Source of the DNA: an uncultured bacterium
Lineage (GTDB): Bacteria > Actinomycetota > Actinomycetes > S36-B12
Direction of reading: 5' to 3'
Length of the DNA stretch: 33,062 nt
Assembly (NCBI GenBank): GCA_903934925.1
Contig: CAIZPS010000173.1
Coordinates: 1-33,062 of the forward strand
Notes under the pieces: model-generated
Databases searched by the model: none
What the model was told of the DNA's origin: nothing
What the model saw: only the letters and a program-made list of their open reading frames with translations
Part shown: piece by piece, positions 1 through 7,776 of the stretch
How the letters are laid out: every line of letters begins with the position of its first letter
Position numbering within the stretch: position 1 is the stretch's first letter
Made by a program: the position numbers and the translations under genes

Positions 1-198
1 GAGGTAGTGGGCTACATCGCCTGCGTCGAGGGCTTCGCTTCGCTGAGCGCTGTCCTCGACGGTGCGAGTTCGGTGTTTCCCATGGTGTTCGGAGAGGACG
101 GGCGGCATGTCCGCTCGAATGTAGGGGTGTCCTGGCTGCCACTGGGCAGTCCGGTGGAGATTCGAGTGACGTTCGCGCGAGGCGACGTCCTGAACTGA
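1..198 (+). CDS. RidA (YjgF/UK114) family protein, C-terminal part only
   Basis: The reading frame is open from the first base, so the gene begins outside the window. About 65 residues remain, ending at TGA 196-198. They match the C-terminal half of RidA-like enamine/imine deaminases: a helix resembling VEGFASLSAV, then FPMVFGEDG, then the signature RSNVGVSWLPLGSPVEI, which corresponds to the family's ARS-x-V-x-V-x-x-LP-x-x-x-x-VEIE stretch and carries its conserved Arg. RidA proteins hydrolyse reactive enamines released by PLP enzymes, but many paralogues have other or unknown roles. The cupin gene starts 9 nt after the stop, so the two are probably co-transcribed. The family is fairly sure; the substrate is unknown. 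Confidence 0.6.
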   Translation, partial: EVVGYIACVEGFASLSAVLDGASSVFPMVFGEDGRHVRSNVGVSWLPLGSPVEIRVTFARGDVLN

Positions 199-207
199 GG
201 GGGAGAA

Positions 208-516
208 GTGACGAACGCGAGTGCGGGAATCTCCGCTGCTGTGCCGACCGTTGAGATCGATGATGGGCGTGTGCGAGTGACGAAGTGGCACTTCGAGCCC
301 GGAGCCTCGACCGGGATGCATACTCATGAGTTCGACTATCTCGTGGTCCCCGTGACGGGCGGTGACTTCTCGGTCGCGCTGCCCGACGGCACGATCACTC
401 CCATGACCCAGAACCCCGGTGCGGCATATGCGCGGCAAGCAGGTGTCACCCATGATGTGATCAACATTGGGGCCAAGGCGGCATCATTCGTGGAGGTCGA
501 ATTCCTGACGTCATGA
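208..516 (+). CDS. small single-domain cupin protein
   Basis: A 102-residue protein starting at GTG 208, preceded by the SD-like run GGGGGAG. It has one cupin fold. Cupin motif 1 is visible as TGMHTHEFDYLVVPVTGG, with His38 and His40 as likely metal ligands. A later PGAAYARQAGVTHDVIN stretch contributes the motif 2 histidine. Stand-alone cupins of this size bind a metal and act as small isomerases, dioxygenases or sensors. Nothing here fixes the substrate. It follows the RidA-like gene by 9 nt, which suggests a shared small-molecule detoxification or catabolic role (inference). Its stop overlaps the 3' end of the convergent TSUP permease gene by 6 nt. Confidence 0.75.
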   Translation: MTNASAGISAAVPTVEIDDGRVRVTKWHFEPGASTGMHTHEFDYLVVPVTGGDFSVALPDGTITPMTQNPGAAYARQAGVTHDVINIGAKAASFVEVEFLTS

Positions 517-1272
517 ACGCTGGGAAGCGATCACGAAGGCGGCAGCCCCCAGGGCGACCAGAAGAATGAGCCATCGGAAGAGTGCGGGTGAGAGTCGCTG
601 AGCGATTCGTCCCCCTGCCAGTCCTCCCAGTGCAGCACCGATGGCGACGGCTATGGCGAGGGGCACGTCGACGGGGGCGACCACGAGGAAGATCAGCGCC
701 GCGAGCACATTGGCGACTCCAGTAGCGACATTCTTGATCGCGTTCGCCTCCTGGAGGTTGGAGAGTCCCGCATAGAGCATCACGCTCAGGGTGATGACGC
801 CTGTGGCCGCACCGAAGTACGACAGGTAGATGCCGGCGAGCATCACGCCGACGAACAGGATGCTTGCACGCTGGTGGACGGGCTCGACCCGCCGTGAGAT
901 GTGCCGCGTGATCCATGGCTGTGCGAGTGTCAGGAGTCCTGCGGCGATGATGAGCCAGGGGATCACGGCGGTGAACGCCTCGGGCGGAAGCACGAGGAGC
1001 AGCGGCACCCCGAGCATGGCGCCCGTCACCATGGCGACGGTGGCTATCAGGATTGGTCGGCGCATATGCGACTGGCGCAGAGCGGATCGGTACGTGAACG
1101 CTCCTGTTACGTTGCCCGGTGACACCCCGACGGCACTCGTCACGTTGGCGGCCAGAGGGGGCAGGCCAAGGGCGATGAGAGCCGGGAAGGTGATCAGGGT
1201 CCCGGCACCCACGGCGGCGTTCATGACCCCTGCGCCCACGCCTGCCAGCAGGGCCAGCAGCAATTCACCCAC
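511..1272 (-). CDS. TSUP family (TauE/SafE) membrane permease
   Basis: A 253-residue polytopic membrane protein with a GTG start at 1272. The N-terminal segment contains the TSUP signature GVGAGVMNAAVGAGTLITFPAL, repeated in degenerate form in the second half (YLSYFGAATGVITLSVM), the internal duplication typical of TauE/SafE. About eight hydrophobic segments are visible. Members export or import sulfur compounds such as sulfite or sulfoacetate, or other organic anions. The substrate cannot be read from the sequence. No clear SD or leaderless -10 box is seen at the start. It converges with the cupin gene at its 3' end and diverges from the repeat-protein gene at 1430. Confidence 0.85.
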   Translation of the reverse strand: MGELLLALLAGVGAGVMNAAVGAGTLITFPALIALGLPPLAANVTSAVGVSPGNVTGAFTYRSALRQSHMRRPILIATVAMVTGAMLGVPLLLVLPPEAFTAVIPWLIIAAGLLTLAQPWITRHISRRVEPVHQRASILFVGVMLAGIYLSYFGAATGVITLSVMLYAGLSNLQEANAIKNVATGVANVLAALIFLVVAPVDVPLAIAVAIGAALGGLAGGRIAQRLSPALFRWLILLVALGAAAFVIASQRS

Positions 1273-1366
1273 GCCGATGCCCCGCGGTGATCGAGGCTGC
1301 CGTGAGCATGGTGGATTGTGTCACGGGAGGTGGGCTGGCGGTGGGGATGACGAACGGTCGCTCCCT

Positions 1367-1426
1367 GGAGGATGTCCTCCGCGAGGGTGGCAGAACCGCT
1401 AGCGTGGCCCGGACCCGGCAGGAGGA
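1367..1426 (+). promoter_or_regulatory. candidate promoter, dyad and SD of the LRV-repeat gene
   Basis: A -10-like TAGCGT lies at 1400-1405. A dyad GGAGGA-TG-TCCTCC lies upstream at 1367-1380 in the region where a -35 element or an operator would sit. A strong SD (AGGAGGA) at 1420-1426 precedes ATG 1430. The -35 element is not clear. The same TAGCGT box precedes lemA. Confidence 0.35.
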
Positions 1427-1429
1427 ACC

Positions 1430-2125
1430 ATGGCTCAGCAGTCCCCACCCAGCGACGAGGACTTGACCCCTCTTGTGGCGGAGGCTGGCGCCGAGGAGAC
1501 TCCGCGCGAGCGTCTCACCGAGTTGTCGCACCATGACGCTCCTGAAGTCCGCGCCGCCGCTGCGGTGAATCCACGCATTCTGACGAACGTGCTGACTCGT
1601 CTGTCGAAGGACGAGGACAAGCGGGTGCGCGCATCCGTTGCCATGAATCCGGTGACCAGTGCCGAGGTGATCGAGGAGCTCTCCTTCGACGAGGACTGGA
1701 CCGTTCGTGCGGCGACGGCGAGCAACCCGTCCACCGCTGCCTACAGCCTCGGCGAACTCATCCGCGACGACGACGTCCGGGTCAGGATCGAAGCCGCCGC
1801 CAGTCTGGGCCTCTCGCGCAAGGATCTTGAGCGCGTGTCCAAGGACGACGACGCCCGCGTGCGGTCCGCTGCTGCCGCAAATCCGGGCGCCTCCGAGGAC
1901 GCTCTCTCCCGCCTCTCCGCGGATTCCGAATGGCAGATTCGTGCGGGGGTGGCGGGAAATCCCGCTGTCGCAATGGTGCTGCTGCGCACGCTGGCAACGG
2001 ACGAGGACTGGCGAGTGCGGCAGGCCGTGGCCAGCAATCGGTCCACGCCGAGCGAGGTGCTGGCAGCCCTCGCTCTTGATGGGGATGAAGGTGTGCGCGC
2101 GGCTGCACAAAGAGTCAGTTCGTGA
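1430..2125 (+). CDS. leucine-rich-repeat-variant (LRV/HEAT-like) protein
   Basis: A 231-residue soluble, acidic protein with ATG at 1430 behind a good SD. It consists almost wholly of about eight tandem helical repeats of some 22-24 residues with the core D-x-D-x-x-VR-x-A-x-A-x-NP-x-T/S. Examples are KRVRASVAMNP, WTVRAATASNP, WQIRAGVAGNP and WRVRQAVASNR. This pattern is typical of LRV repeats (known from Azotobacter near nif genes) and related HEAT-like scaffolds, which bind proteins. There is no signal peptide or catalytic motif, and no Cys cluster as in the Azotobacter LRV protein. It is monocistronic and converges on the DUF2207 gene with an 8-nt gap. The partner is unknown. Confidence 0.75.
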   Translation: MAQQSPPSDEDLTPLVAEAGAEETPRERLTELSHHDAPEVRAAAAVNPRILTNVLTRLSKDEDKRVRASVAMNPVTSAEVIEELSFDEDWTVRAATASNPSTAAYSLGELIRDDDVRVRIEAAASLGLSRKDLERVSKDDDARVRSAAAANPGASEDALSRLSADSEWQIRAGVAGNPAVAMVLLRTLATDEDWRVRQAVASNRSTPSEVLAALALDGDEGVRAAAQRVSS

Positions 2126-2133
2126 ACTGAGGG

Positions 2134-4032
2134 TCAGAACGAACTGCCGCCTCCGCCAACTCCTCCGCCACCGCCCCCGCCTCCACCACCGAGTCCGGAA
2201 CCGCTCGAACGGCTGGTGGAGCCCGCCGACACCGACGACGTCATGGTCGATGTGATCGAGCTGAACGCCAACCAGGTGGTCGCGCGGATGCCGTACTCGC
2301 TGAGCTGGGTGGGATCGAGATCGGGGAAGCTGTGGATCCAGGTGTCCTCGAGTCCGAGGGCGATGGCATACGGCAGGAACGTGGCGAAGACCGCGTAGTC
2401 GGGCATGCCGGAGCGCTCGGCGAAGTCGCGGCGTGCTGCGGCCGAATCGGAGTCCAGGAAGCGTCGGAAGCCCTCGGCCTGTGACAGGAAGGTGGCTGAC
2501 GTCTGTGTCTGGCGCCGTGGGGTGATGATGGCTCCGGCAACCCCACCGATGATGAGGCCGAGGCTGATCGGGAACAGCACTGACAGCAGGCCCAGGGGGA
2601 GTACGCCAGCACCAGTGATGACGGCGACGATGGACGCCACGATGCCCAGGGCACCGGCGAACGCCGTGAAGCGGTACGGCCGATCGGGGCGGTAGCCCTC
2701 AGGGTTGTAACTGCCGGTCATGCGCGCCGCCGTCCCGAGTCGACTCGAGAGGGTCTTGATCGCTGCGGCGAGCATGGGGTCGTACTCCCCGATCACCGCG
2801 GCCGGCTGCCCCTTGAAGACGGCTTCGAGAAGGTCCTCCTCCCAGTCGAGCAGTGGGTCGCGGCCGGTGCCTTTCCAGTTGAGGAGGAGGCGCTCCTTCT
2901 GGAACAGGCGCTTCTCTTCTTCCTCGATGGTGAGATGCCCGCGGGCGGCAAGATCGGCGAGTGTGGCGGCGATTCCGCTCACGGCCACCTCGCCCTCGAT
3001 CCCCGCCTGAAGCATGGCCGGCCGCATCCCCTCGGGCGGTTCGTACCGCACGGGCGCAGCGGCGAGCACGATGCCCTTGCTGCGCCTGCGCAGCAGCAGG
3101 GCCGTGATGATCGGAATGACCAGTGCCGCGAGGCCAAGAGGCACTCCGAATCCAATGTTCCGGGATCCGGCACTCATCTCGGCCGTCATGGGATCCTCGG
3201 CGATGACCGGTGTCGGCACAGCCGTGAAGGCATCGGGGCGCCAGGCGATCGCACCCGTCAGCCATCCCTCGCCACTCCATCCGGTCGAACGCGCCGTCAA
3301 GGTCGTGGCTCCGTCGGGGCCGTTGTTGAGGTCGACCTCGCATCCGAGCATGTAGTAGGTATCCGCAAAGCACAGTGCTGCGACGGCAGGACTCGGGCCG
3401 CGGACACTCACGTCAGCGCTGTAGATCGGGAAGTCCCACTGGTCGCCGACGAAGTCCCAGTACAACTCGATGTCCCCAGGCTGCACCTCTGCGGGTGTCT
3501 CCGAAGTGATGTCGCCTTCGTCGATCACGTCGAGGCCGTTGCTGACGCGGTAGGTGATCTCGAACTCGTAGAGGCCGAGGATGGGAATATCCTCGTCGCC
3601 GATCCGCAGTGAGAGAAGGTCACCGAAGTCGTCGACGGTGTAGGTCACCTCCTCGCCATCGCGCGTGACCTCGATGAGACTGACGTCATACGTGCGCTGG
3701 AGGCCACCGTCGAGCAGATCGGCCGTCGGGATGTCGCGAATGATGCCGCGACGGACCTCCGCCGTGCCGGTGTTGTAGGTGATGCGTTCCGACACGATCA
3801 TGTCGGTGTCGGGAAGCACCTCCACATCGACGGCGTAGTTGACGATCGCCTGCACGTCCGGCGGATACTCGGTCAGGGGGTCGCCGTAGACCTGCTCGAG
3901 GACGTCCGACACGAGGTCGTCAACGTCGGTCAGTGTGTCGTCTTCCGCGTGGGCCGAGCCAAGGATCGCCGCTGGGGTCAGGAAGGCCAGTGCGAGGCCA
4001 GCGACGGCAAGCCCACGGATGAGACGGCGCAT
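2134..4032 (-). CDS. DUF2207 family membrane protein, secreted N-terminal domain
   Basis: A 632-residue protein. I chose ATG 4032 because it begins a normal signal peptide (MRRLIRGLAVAGLALAFL, cleavage probably after SAHA) and lies 7 nt after the lemA stop; a start at 4083 would add 17 non-signal residues inside lemA. An extracytoplasmic DUF2207 domain (residues about 40-300) is followed by a transmembrane segment, a cytoplasmic winged-helix-like region, two more membrane segments around residues 470-510, and a tail ending in a Gly-rich run GLGGGGGGGGGGVGGGG before SSF. DUF2207/LemA pairs are widespread in Gram-positives, with an unsettled role in envelope biology. It is probably co-expressed and translationally coupled with lemA. 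Confidence 0.85.
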   Translation of the reverse strand: MRRLIRGLAVAGLALAFLTPAAILGSAHAEDDTLTDVDDLVSDVLEQVYGDPLTEYPPDVQAIVNYAVDVEVLPDTDMIVSERITYNTGTAEVRRGIIRDIPTADLLDGGLQRTYDVSLIEVTRDGEEVTYTVDDFGDLLSLRIGDEDIPILGLYEFEITYRVSNGLDVIDEGDITSETPAEVQPGDIELYWDFVGDQWDFPIYSADVSVRGPSPAVAALCFADTYYMLGCEVDLNNGPDGATTLTARSTGWSGEGWLTGAIAWRPDAFTAVPTPVIAEDPMTAEMSAGSRNIGFGVPLGLAALVIPIITALLLRRRSKGIVLAAAPVRYEPPEGMRPAMLQAGIEGEVAVSGIAATLADLAARGHLTIEEEEKRLFQKERLLLNWKGTGRDPLLDWEEDLLEAVFKGQPAAVIGEYDPMLAAAIKTLSSRLGTAARMTGSYNPEGYRPDRPYRFTAFAGALGIVASIVAVITGAGVLPLGLLSVLFPISLGLIIGGVAGAIITPRRQTQTSATFLSQAEGFRRFLDSDSAAARRDFAERSGMPDYAVFATFLPYAIALGLEDTWIHSFPDLDPTQLSEYGIRATTWLAFSSITSTMTSSVSAGSTSRSSGSGLGGGGGGGGGGVGGGGSSF

Positions 4033-4039
4033 CTGTGCC

Positions 4040-4603
4040 CTACTCGCTGAAATCCACCCGAGGTGCTTCGCGCCTGGCGGCATCGGCCTCCTCGTAGACG
4101 GGGCGCATGCTCACTCCCGCCAGCCCGGCGAACCACATCGAGGGGATGGTGCGCAGGGCAGTATTGAAGGTCACCACTGTGTCGTTGTAGAACTGCCTGG
4201 CGAACTGCAGCTGCGATTCGACTTCGGCCAGCTGAGCCTGGAGGTCGCGGAAGTTGGCGGTTGCGGTCAACTGCGGATACGCCTCGGCCACGGCGAAGAG
4301 CCGACCCAGGGCCGCCGTCAGGCCGCCGTCGGCCATGGCCTTGTCCTCGAATCCCTTGGCCTCCAGGCTCGCCGTTCGTGCTGCCGTGACGGCCTCCAGG
4401 GTGGACGCCTCGAAGTCCTGGGCCCCCCGGACAGTCTCGACCAGATTGGGGATCAGGTCGGCCCGCTTGGTCAGCAGGGTGTCGATGTCGGCGAAGGAGC
4501 CGATGCAGAGCTGATCGAGGCGACGCAGCTTGTTGAACTGCGTGATCACGAATGCCGCGAGCACGACCAGCAGCACGATGATGAGCAGAACGATCCAGAC
4601 CAC
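4040..4603 (-). CDS. lemA: LemA family protein
   Basis: A 187-residue protein with GTG at 4603 and a near-perfect SD (GGAGGT, 6-nt spacer). An N-terminal membrane anchor (residues 1-20, very hydrophobic) is followed by a long helical cytoplasmic or extracytoplasmic domain. The LemA signature is clear: FNKLRRLDQL, then RADLIPNLVETVRG, then AEAYPQLTATANFRDLQAQL, and YNDTVVTFNTALRTIPS near the end. LemA proteins are widespread with no firmly known activity. The gene is followed after 7 nt by the DUF2207 gene, a recurring pairing. A -10-like TAGCGT (minus strand, 4640-4635) lies upstream. Confidence 0.93.
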   Translation of the reverse strand: MVWIVLLIIVLLVVLAAFVITQFNKLRRLDQLCIGSFADIDTLLTKRADLIPNLVETVRGAQDFEASTLEAVTAARTASLEAKGFEDKAMADGGLTAALGRLFAVAEAYPQLTATANFRDLQAQLAEVESQLQFARQFYNDTVVTFNTALRTIPSMWFAGLAGVSMRPVYEEADAARREAPRVDFSE

Positions 4604-4634
4604 GGCCTACCTCCCTCAGTGGACCCGCATGCGC

Positions 4635-4640
4635 ACGCTA
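4635..4640 (-). promoter_or_regulatory. candidate -10 box of the lemA-DUF2207 operon
   Basis: TAGCGT reads on the minus strand at 4640-4635, about 32 nt before the lemA GTG. It fits the TANNNT actinobacterial -10 consensus. No convincing -35 box is visible. Confidence 0.35.
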
Positions 4641-4677
4641 ACAGCCTCGGTGCCAGACCCCGGCACGGTCGGGGAGA

Positions 4678-5067
4678 TCAGTCCTTGCTCAGGGTGGCCA
4701 GCTGCGACACGAAGAGTCCGAGCAGGGCGACCCAGATGCCGACGGTGATGGTGTCGGAAGCGATCCAGTTCGTCATGTCGCTGATGATCGAGACGACGAC
4801 CGCGAGGGTCACGGCCACGAGGCCGACGATGGCCCAGACCCGCTGCCGGGACTCACTCATGGTGGTGGATCGGGTGTTCCCCTTGCCGGTGACCCCCTGC
4901 CACAGGCCGACGAGCCCAAGCAGAGCCATCGCTGCGCCAAGCAGGAGCCCCCATCCACCCCAGTCGCCGACCGGCTGCTGGATGACGGCGATCACAAGGG
5001 TGATCAGCGCAACAAGGAAGTAGTACCAGCCCAGCACCTTCTGCTGGCGAGTAGTCCACGAGCTCAT
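4678..5067 (-). CDS. small membrane protein of unknown function
   Basis: A 129-residue protein. I placed the start at ATG 5067 because GGGAGG at 5074-5079 gives a good SD and the upstream frame is not hydrophobic or conserved-looking. Four hydrophobic segments can be seen: around residues 12-30 (YYFLVALITLVIAVI), 38-57 (GWGLLLGAAMALLGLVGLW), 75-95 and 105-122. A short basic loop RSTTMSESRQR separates the two pairs. I do not recognise a family. It is transcribed on the same strand as the APC permease upstream, but the two are separated by 179 nt that contain the 40-bp tandem repeats, so it may have its own promoter. Confidence 0.6.
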   Translation of the reverse strand: MSSWTTRQQKVLGWYYFLVALITLVIAVIQQPVGDWGGWGLLLGAAMALLGLVGLWQGVTGKGNTRSTTMSESRQRVWAIVGLVAVTLAVVVSIISDMTNWIASDTITVGIWVALLGLFVSQLATLSKD

Positions 5068-5130
5068 CCATGCCTCCCGGGAAGTCCAAGGGCTCACGCG
5101 GTCGAGTGCAAGTCTGCAGGACGCGACGAG

Positions 5131-5250
5131 TTCGAGCGCTGCGCCACGCACAGGGCATCGTGGGGATTAGCTCGAGCGCTGCGCCACGCACAGGGCATCG
5201 TGGGGATCGGCTCGAGCGCTGCGCCACGCACAGGCCATCGTGGGGATCAG
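5131..5250. repeat. three tandem 40-bp direct repeats
   Basis: Copies lie at 5131-5170, 5171-5210 and 5211-5250 with no gaps. The core CTCGAGCGCTGCGCCACGCA is followed by CAGGGCATCGTGGGGAT. Copies differ at only a few positions (T for C at base 1 of the first copy, one G to C change in the third, and bases 38-39). The third copy includes the permease stop codon (5247-5249). The period is not a multiple of three and the array lies otherwise between genes, about 64 nt upstream of the small membrane-protein gene. There are no unique spacers, so it is not a CRISPR. Confidence 0.9.
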
Positions 5251-7046
5251 ATGGTGGCGGAAGGCACGACGAGTTGCTGGGCCAGGCGCACTGACTGCTC
5301 GGCGTTGGCCTCCTCGAAGAGCCTGAGTGAGCCTCGTACGCCTAGCCCTCGAAGATGTGCTTCCACGACCGTGAAGACCTCATGGCCCTCCTCGGCGAGC
5401 ACCTCTCGAGCCACGACCATCTCCTCGCCGGAAAGGCCGCTGGGATGGACCCCGAACACGAGGGTCACCGGTCGTGATGACGTGACTACGCCCATGCTTG
5501 CATCGATGCGGCTGATCACATCGTGCGGTGATGAATTGCAGTCGATGAGCAGGCCGCCAGGAGCAATGGGAGTGTCTCGCCCGAGAGGGAACGGGCTCTG
5601 CGTGAAATCGGCCCGTTCACGGTCGCGTCGAAAGAACGACGGATGGCGCAGCATGCGAACCAGCAGCACGAGCAGCCCGAGGATGATGATGACCGCAGCG
5701 ATCGTCAGCGGGGGAGCCAGGCCCAGCCATGCCGATCCACTGGCAGAGTCCGCGGGATTCGAGACTGACCTGATCCCGACGACGAGCATCAGTGCCAGCC
5801 CGACGGACCCGATCAGCGGACCCAGCCCCACCATGAGGAAGCCCTTCAGGCTCGCGGTCACGTGCCTGCGGTAGTAGACGATGCAGGCAATGCCGGTGAG
5901 GGAGTAGTAGAACGCGACGAGAATGCCGATGGAGGACAGTGTGTCCACCATCGCGTTCTCGGAGATGCTCGATACGAGCAGGTACCAGCCAGCGGCGATG
6001 ATGCCGAGCAGGGCGAGTGACGCCCAAGGTGACTTGAACTTCGGGTGTGTCAGTCCGAGCTTGGCGGGCAATGCTCCCCTGCGCGCCATGGACAGTACGG
6101 CCCGGGAACCGGGCACCATGGTGGACTGCGTCGAGGCCAGGGCACTCAGAAAGACGGCGAGGAGGACGAGGAAGGCCACGGGGCCGAACACGACTCCTGC
6201 CATGTCCACCAGGACGAGGCCCGACTCGCCGACGGCATTGAAGTTCGTCTTCCCGAGGTAGATGACGACGAATACCGCCACAACCACGTAGGTGGTCAGG
6301 AGCACGATCGTGGAGATGACGCCCGCCTTGCCGGCATCGGACGGCTTGCGGCACTCCTCGGACAGGTTGGTGGCGGCCTCCCACCCCCAGAAGGCGAAGA
6401 CGCCCAGCAGCATCGCGGCCACGAGGGAGTTCAGACCCGAGGAGAACGGATTGAGCCACGCCGAGTCGAACGCGGGGAAGTACGTCTGACTGGCGAGAAA
6501 GGCTGCTGCGATGCCGAAGGCCAGCAGAATGCTGATCTGGACGAAGGTCAGGATGGTCTGAAGTCGAATGCTTGAGTCGGACCCGACGATCGCCAGCCCC
6601 GTCATGAGGAGGATGAGACCGGCTGCACAGCCGATCACGAGGCCACGGTTGTCGGCCAGCGAATCCAGGCCGAAGGTCAGGAAGCCGTAGGTGATCGCCG
6701 TCTCGGCCAGTGAGCCGAGTACGAGGATGCCAGCCGCGGCGACAGCCCAGCCGGCGATGAAGCCAGGCCTGGGACCGATGGCCCGCGATACCCACGAGAA
6801 GGTCGTTCCGCAGTCGGGGTCGCGGCGCCCGAGGTACATGAAGGCGAGCGAGGTCAGTGCCATGGGAATGAAGGACACGATGAGCACGATGGGCGTCGAG
6901 TAGCCGACGAGCAGGGCCATCGGAGCCAGGATCGCCGCCAGGGAATAGGCCGGGCTGGTGGTGTTCACCCCGATCGCGATGGCCTGGAGCAGGGAGTATC
7001 CCTGCCCGCTCTCCTCGGTTACTTGCTCGGTTTCGGTCAGGCTCAT
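5247..7046 (-). CDS. APC superfamily amino-acid permease with C-terminal soluble domain
   Basis: A 599-residue protein with ATG at 7046. Residues about 20-480 form an APC-type transporter of some 12 helices. TM1 shows GVNTTSPAYSLAAILAP, the unwound substrate-binding glycine/serine region, and GTTFSWVSRAIGPRPGFIAGW is the conserved second-loop motif. It is most like broad amino-acid/polyamine permeases. After a basic linker (SFFRRDRERADF), residues about 490-599 form an extra alpha/beta cytoplasmic domain (GGLLIDCNSS, RPVTLVFGVHP, HEVFTVVEAH) which ordinary 450-500 residue family members lack. It loosely resembles a USP-like fold, but this is uncertain. No SD is visible. The gene diverges from the DUF4287 gene across 49 nt, and its stop falls in the third 40-bp repeat. 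Confidence 0.88.
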   Translation of the reverse strand: MSLTETEQVTEESGQGYSLLQAIAIGVNTTSPAYSLAAILAPMALLVGYSTPIVLIVSFIPMALTSLAFMYLGRRDPDCGTTFSWVSRAIGPRPGFIAGWAVAAAGILVLGSLAETAITYGFLTFGLDSLADNRGLVIGCAAGLILLMTGLAIVGSDSSIRLQTILTFVQISILLAFGIAAAFLASQTYFPAFDSAWLNPFSSGLNSLVAAMLLGVFAFWGWEAATNLSEECRKPSDAGKAGVISTIVLLTTYVVVAVFVVIYLGKTNFNAVGESGLVLVDMAGVVFGPVAFLVLLAVFLSALASTQSTMVPGSRAVLSMARRGALPAKLGLTHPKFKSPWASLALLGIIAAGWYLLVSSISENAMVDTLSSIGILVAFYYSLTGIACIVYYRRHVTASLKGFLMVGLGPLIGSVGLALMLVVGIRSVSNPADSASGSAWLGLAPPLTIAAVIIILGLLVLLVRMLRHPSFFRRDRERADFTQSPFPLGRDTPIAPGGLLIDCNSSPHDVISRIDASMGVVTSSRPVTLVFGVHPSGLSGEEMVVAREVLAEEGHEVFTVVEAHLRGLGVRGSLRLFEEANAEQSVRLAQQLVVPSATI

Positions 7047-7083
7047 GAGGTGTATCCAAGCACCGAGTGCGGCGTCCCGTGGG

Positions 7084-7089
7084 TATTCT
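7084..7089 (+). promoter_or_regulatory. -10 box of a leaderless promoter (DUF4287 gene)
   Basis: TATTCT is a full TANNNT match. It is followed by exactly 6 nt (CGCGGG) and then GTG 7096. No SD lies before the start, so transcription probably begins at the start codon. Confidence 0.55.
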
Positions 7090-7095
7090 CGCGGG

Positions 7096-7650
7096 GTGCC
7101 CGAAAGCGCCGACCGTTCGTCCTACTTCCCCGCGATCGAGCAGAAGCACGGCCAGCCGATGTCGTATTGGTTCGAGGTGATGGGCGAGTTGGCGGGTCGA
7201 AAGTATCCGGAGCAGATCGCCTACCTGCGCGAGAACCACGGATTCAGTCAGACTCATGCGAACGCCCTGGTCCTCTACAGCCGCGGTTCGACGACGTCGC
7301 GACGCTACGACTCGCTCGACGGCTACCTCGAGGGGATCGACCCTGTCCGGAGCGCAACTGTTCGAGCCGTCTTCGCCTCGCTCCTTGCGGACTACCCCGA
7401 CCTGAGTCTGGTCATTGCCTGGAACCAGCCCATGCTCAAGCGCAACCAGGACTACGTCATCGGGGTCTCGGTCGCAAAGGAGCATGTGCTGCTGGGCCCG
7501 TGGGGTGACAACGTCATCGAGCGGCTCCGGCCCGTTCTCGAGGGGTACCACCTGAACAAGAAGACGATCCGCGTGCCCGCGGACTGGAATGTCGACAGCG
7601 AGCTGCTGAGGGCGATCGTCGAGCCCCGCCTTGCTGAGATTGGCAACTGA
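7096..7650 (+). CDS. DUF4287 and DUF1801-like two-domain protein
   Basis: A 184-residue cytosolic protein. The GTG 7096 start is chosen over any upstream codon because TATTCT sits 6 nt before it and the conserved region begins right after. The N-terminal part (residues about 9-70) has the DUF4287 pattern SSYFPAIEQKHGQPMSYWFE, then AYLRENHGFSQTHANALVLYSRG. The C-terminal part (about 85-184) looks like DUF1801/YdhG: ADYPDLSLVIAWNQPMLKRN, then VSVAKEHVLLGPWG. The YdhG fold resembles frataxin/CyaY-like domains but lacks a proven activity. It is expressed as a single gene, divergent from the permease. Confidence 0.8.
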   Translation: MPESADRSSYFPAIEQKHGQPMSYWFEVMGELAGRKYPEQIAYLRENHGFSQTHANALVLYSRGSTTSRRYDSLDGYLEGIDPVRSATVRAVFASLLADYPDLSLVIAWNQPMLKRNQDYVIGVSVAKEHVLLGPWGDNVIERLRPVLEGYHLNKKTIRVPADWNVDSELLRAIVEPRLAEIGN

Positions 7651-7665
7651 TCGCCTTCCCGGGCG

Positions 7666-7776
7666 TCAGTGACCGACACCCATGTGCCAGTCCTTCTCAA
7701 GCTCGCGGCGGCGCAGGTAGTGCAGTTCGCACACGTCATCGAGGTACACCTCGTCGTCGCAGTAGCGACAGTTCAT
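7666..7776 (-). CDS. 36-residue Cys-rich (zinc-ribbon-like) microprotein
   Basis: A short ORF from ATG 7776 to TGA 7666-7668. It starts MNCRYCDDEVYLDDVCELHY and continues LRRRELEKDWHMGVGH. The spacing C-x-x-C, about ten residues, then C-x-x-H is that of a treble-clef or half zinc ribbon, followed by a charged helix. The ATG overlaps the stop of an 11-codon ORF made from a duplicate of the same sequence, so its translation is probably coupled. It converges with the DUF4287 gene with 15 nt between the stops. I do not know a named family. Reality is supported by the zinc-binding pattern and the SD at the upstream copy. Confidence 0.6.
   Translation of the reverse strand: MNCRYCDDEVYLDDVCELHYLRRRELEKDWHMGVGH

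Noticed and set aside
5131-5250. CRISPR array
   Set aside because: Repeats are directly abutting with no unique spacers and no cas genes are near.
5617-7551. Long minus-strand frame overlapping the permease and the DUF4287 gene
   Set aside because: It has no domain pattern, crosses two well-supported genes on different strands and lacks hydrophobic segments where the true permease frame has them.
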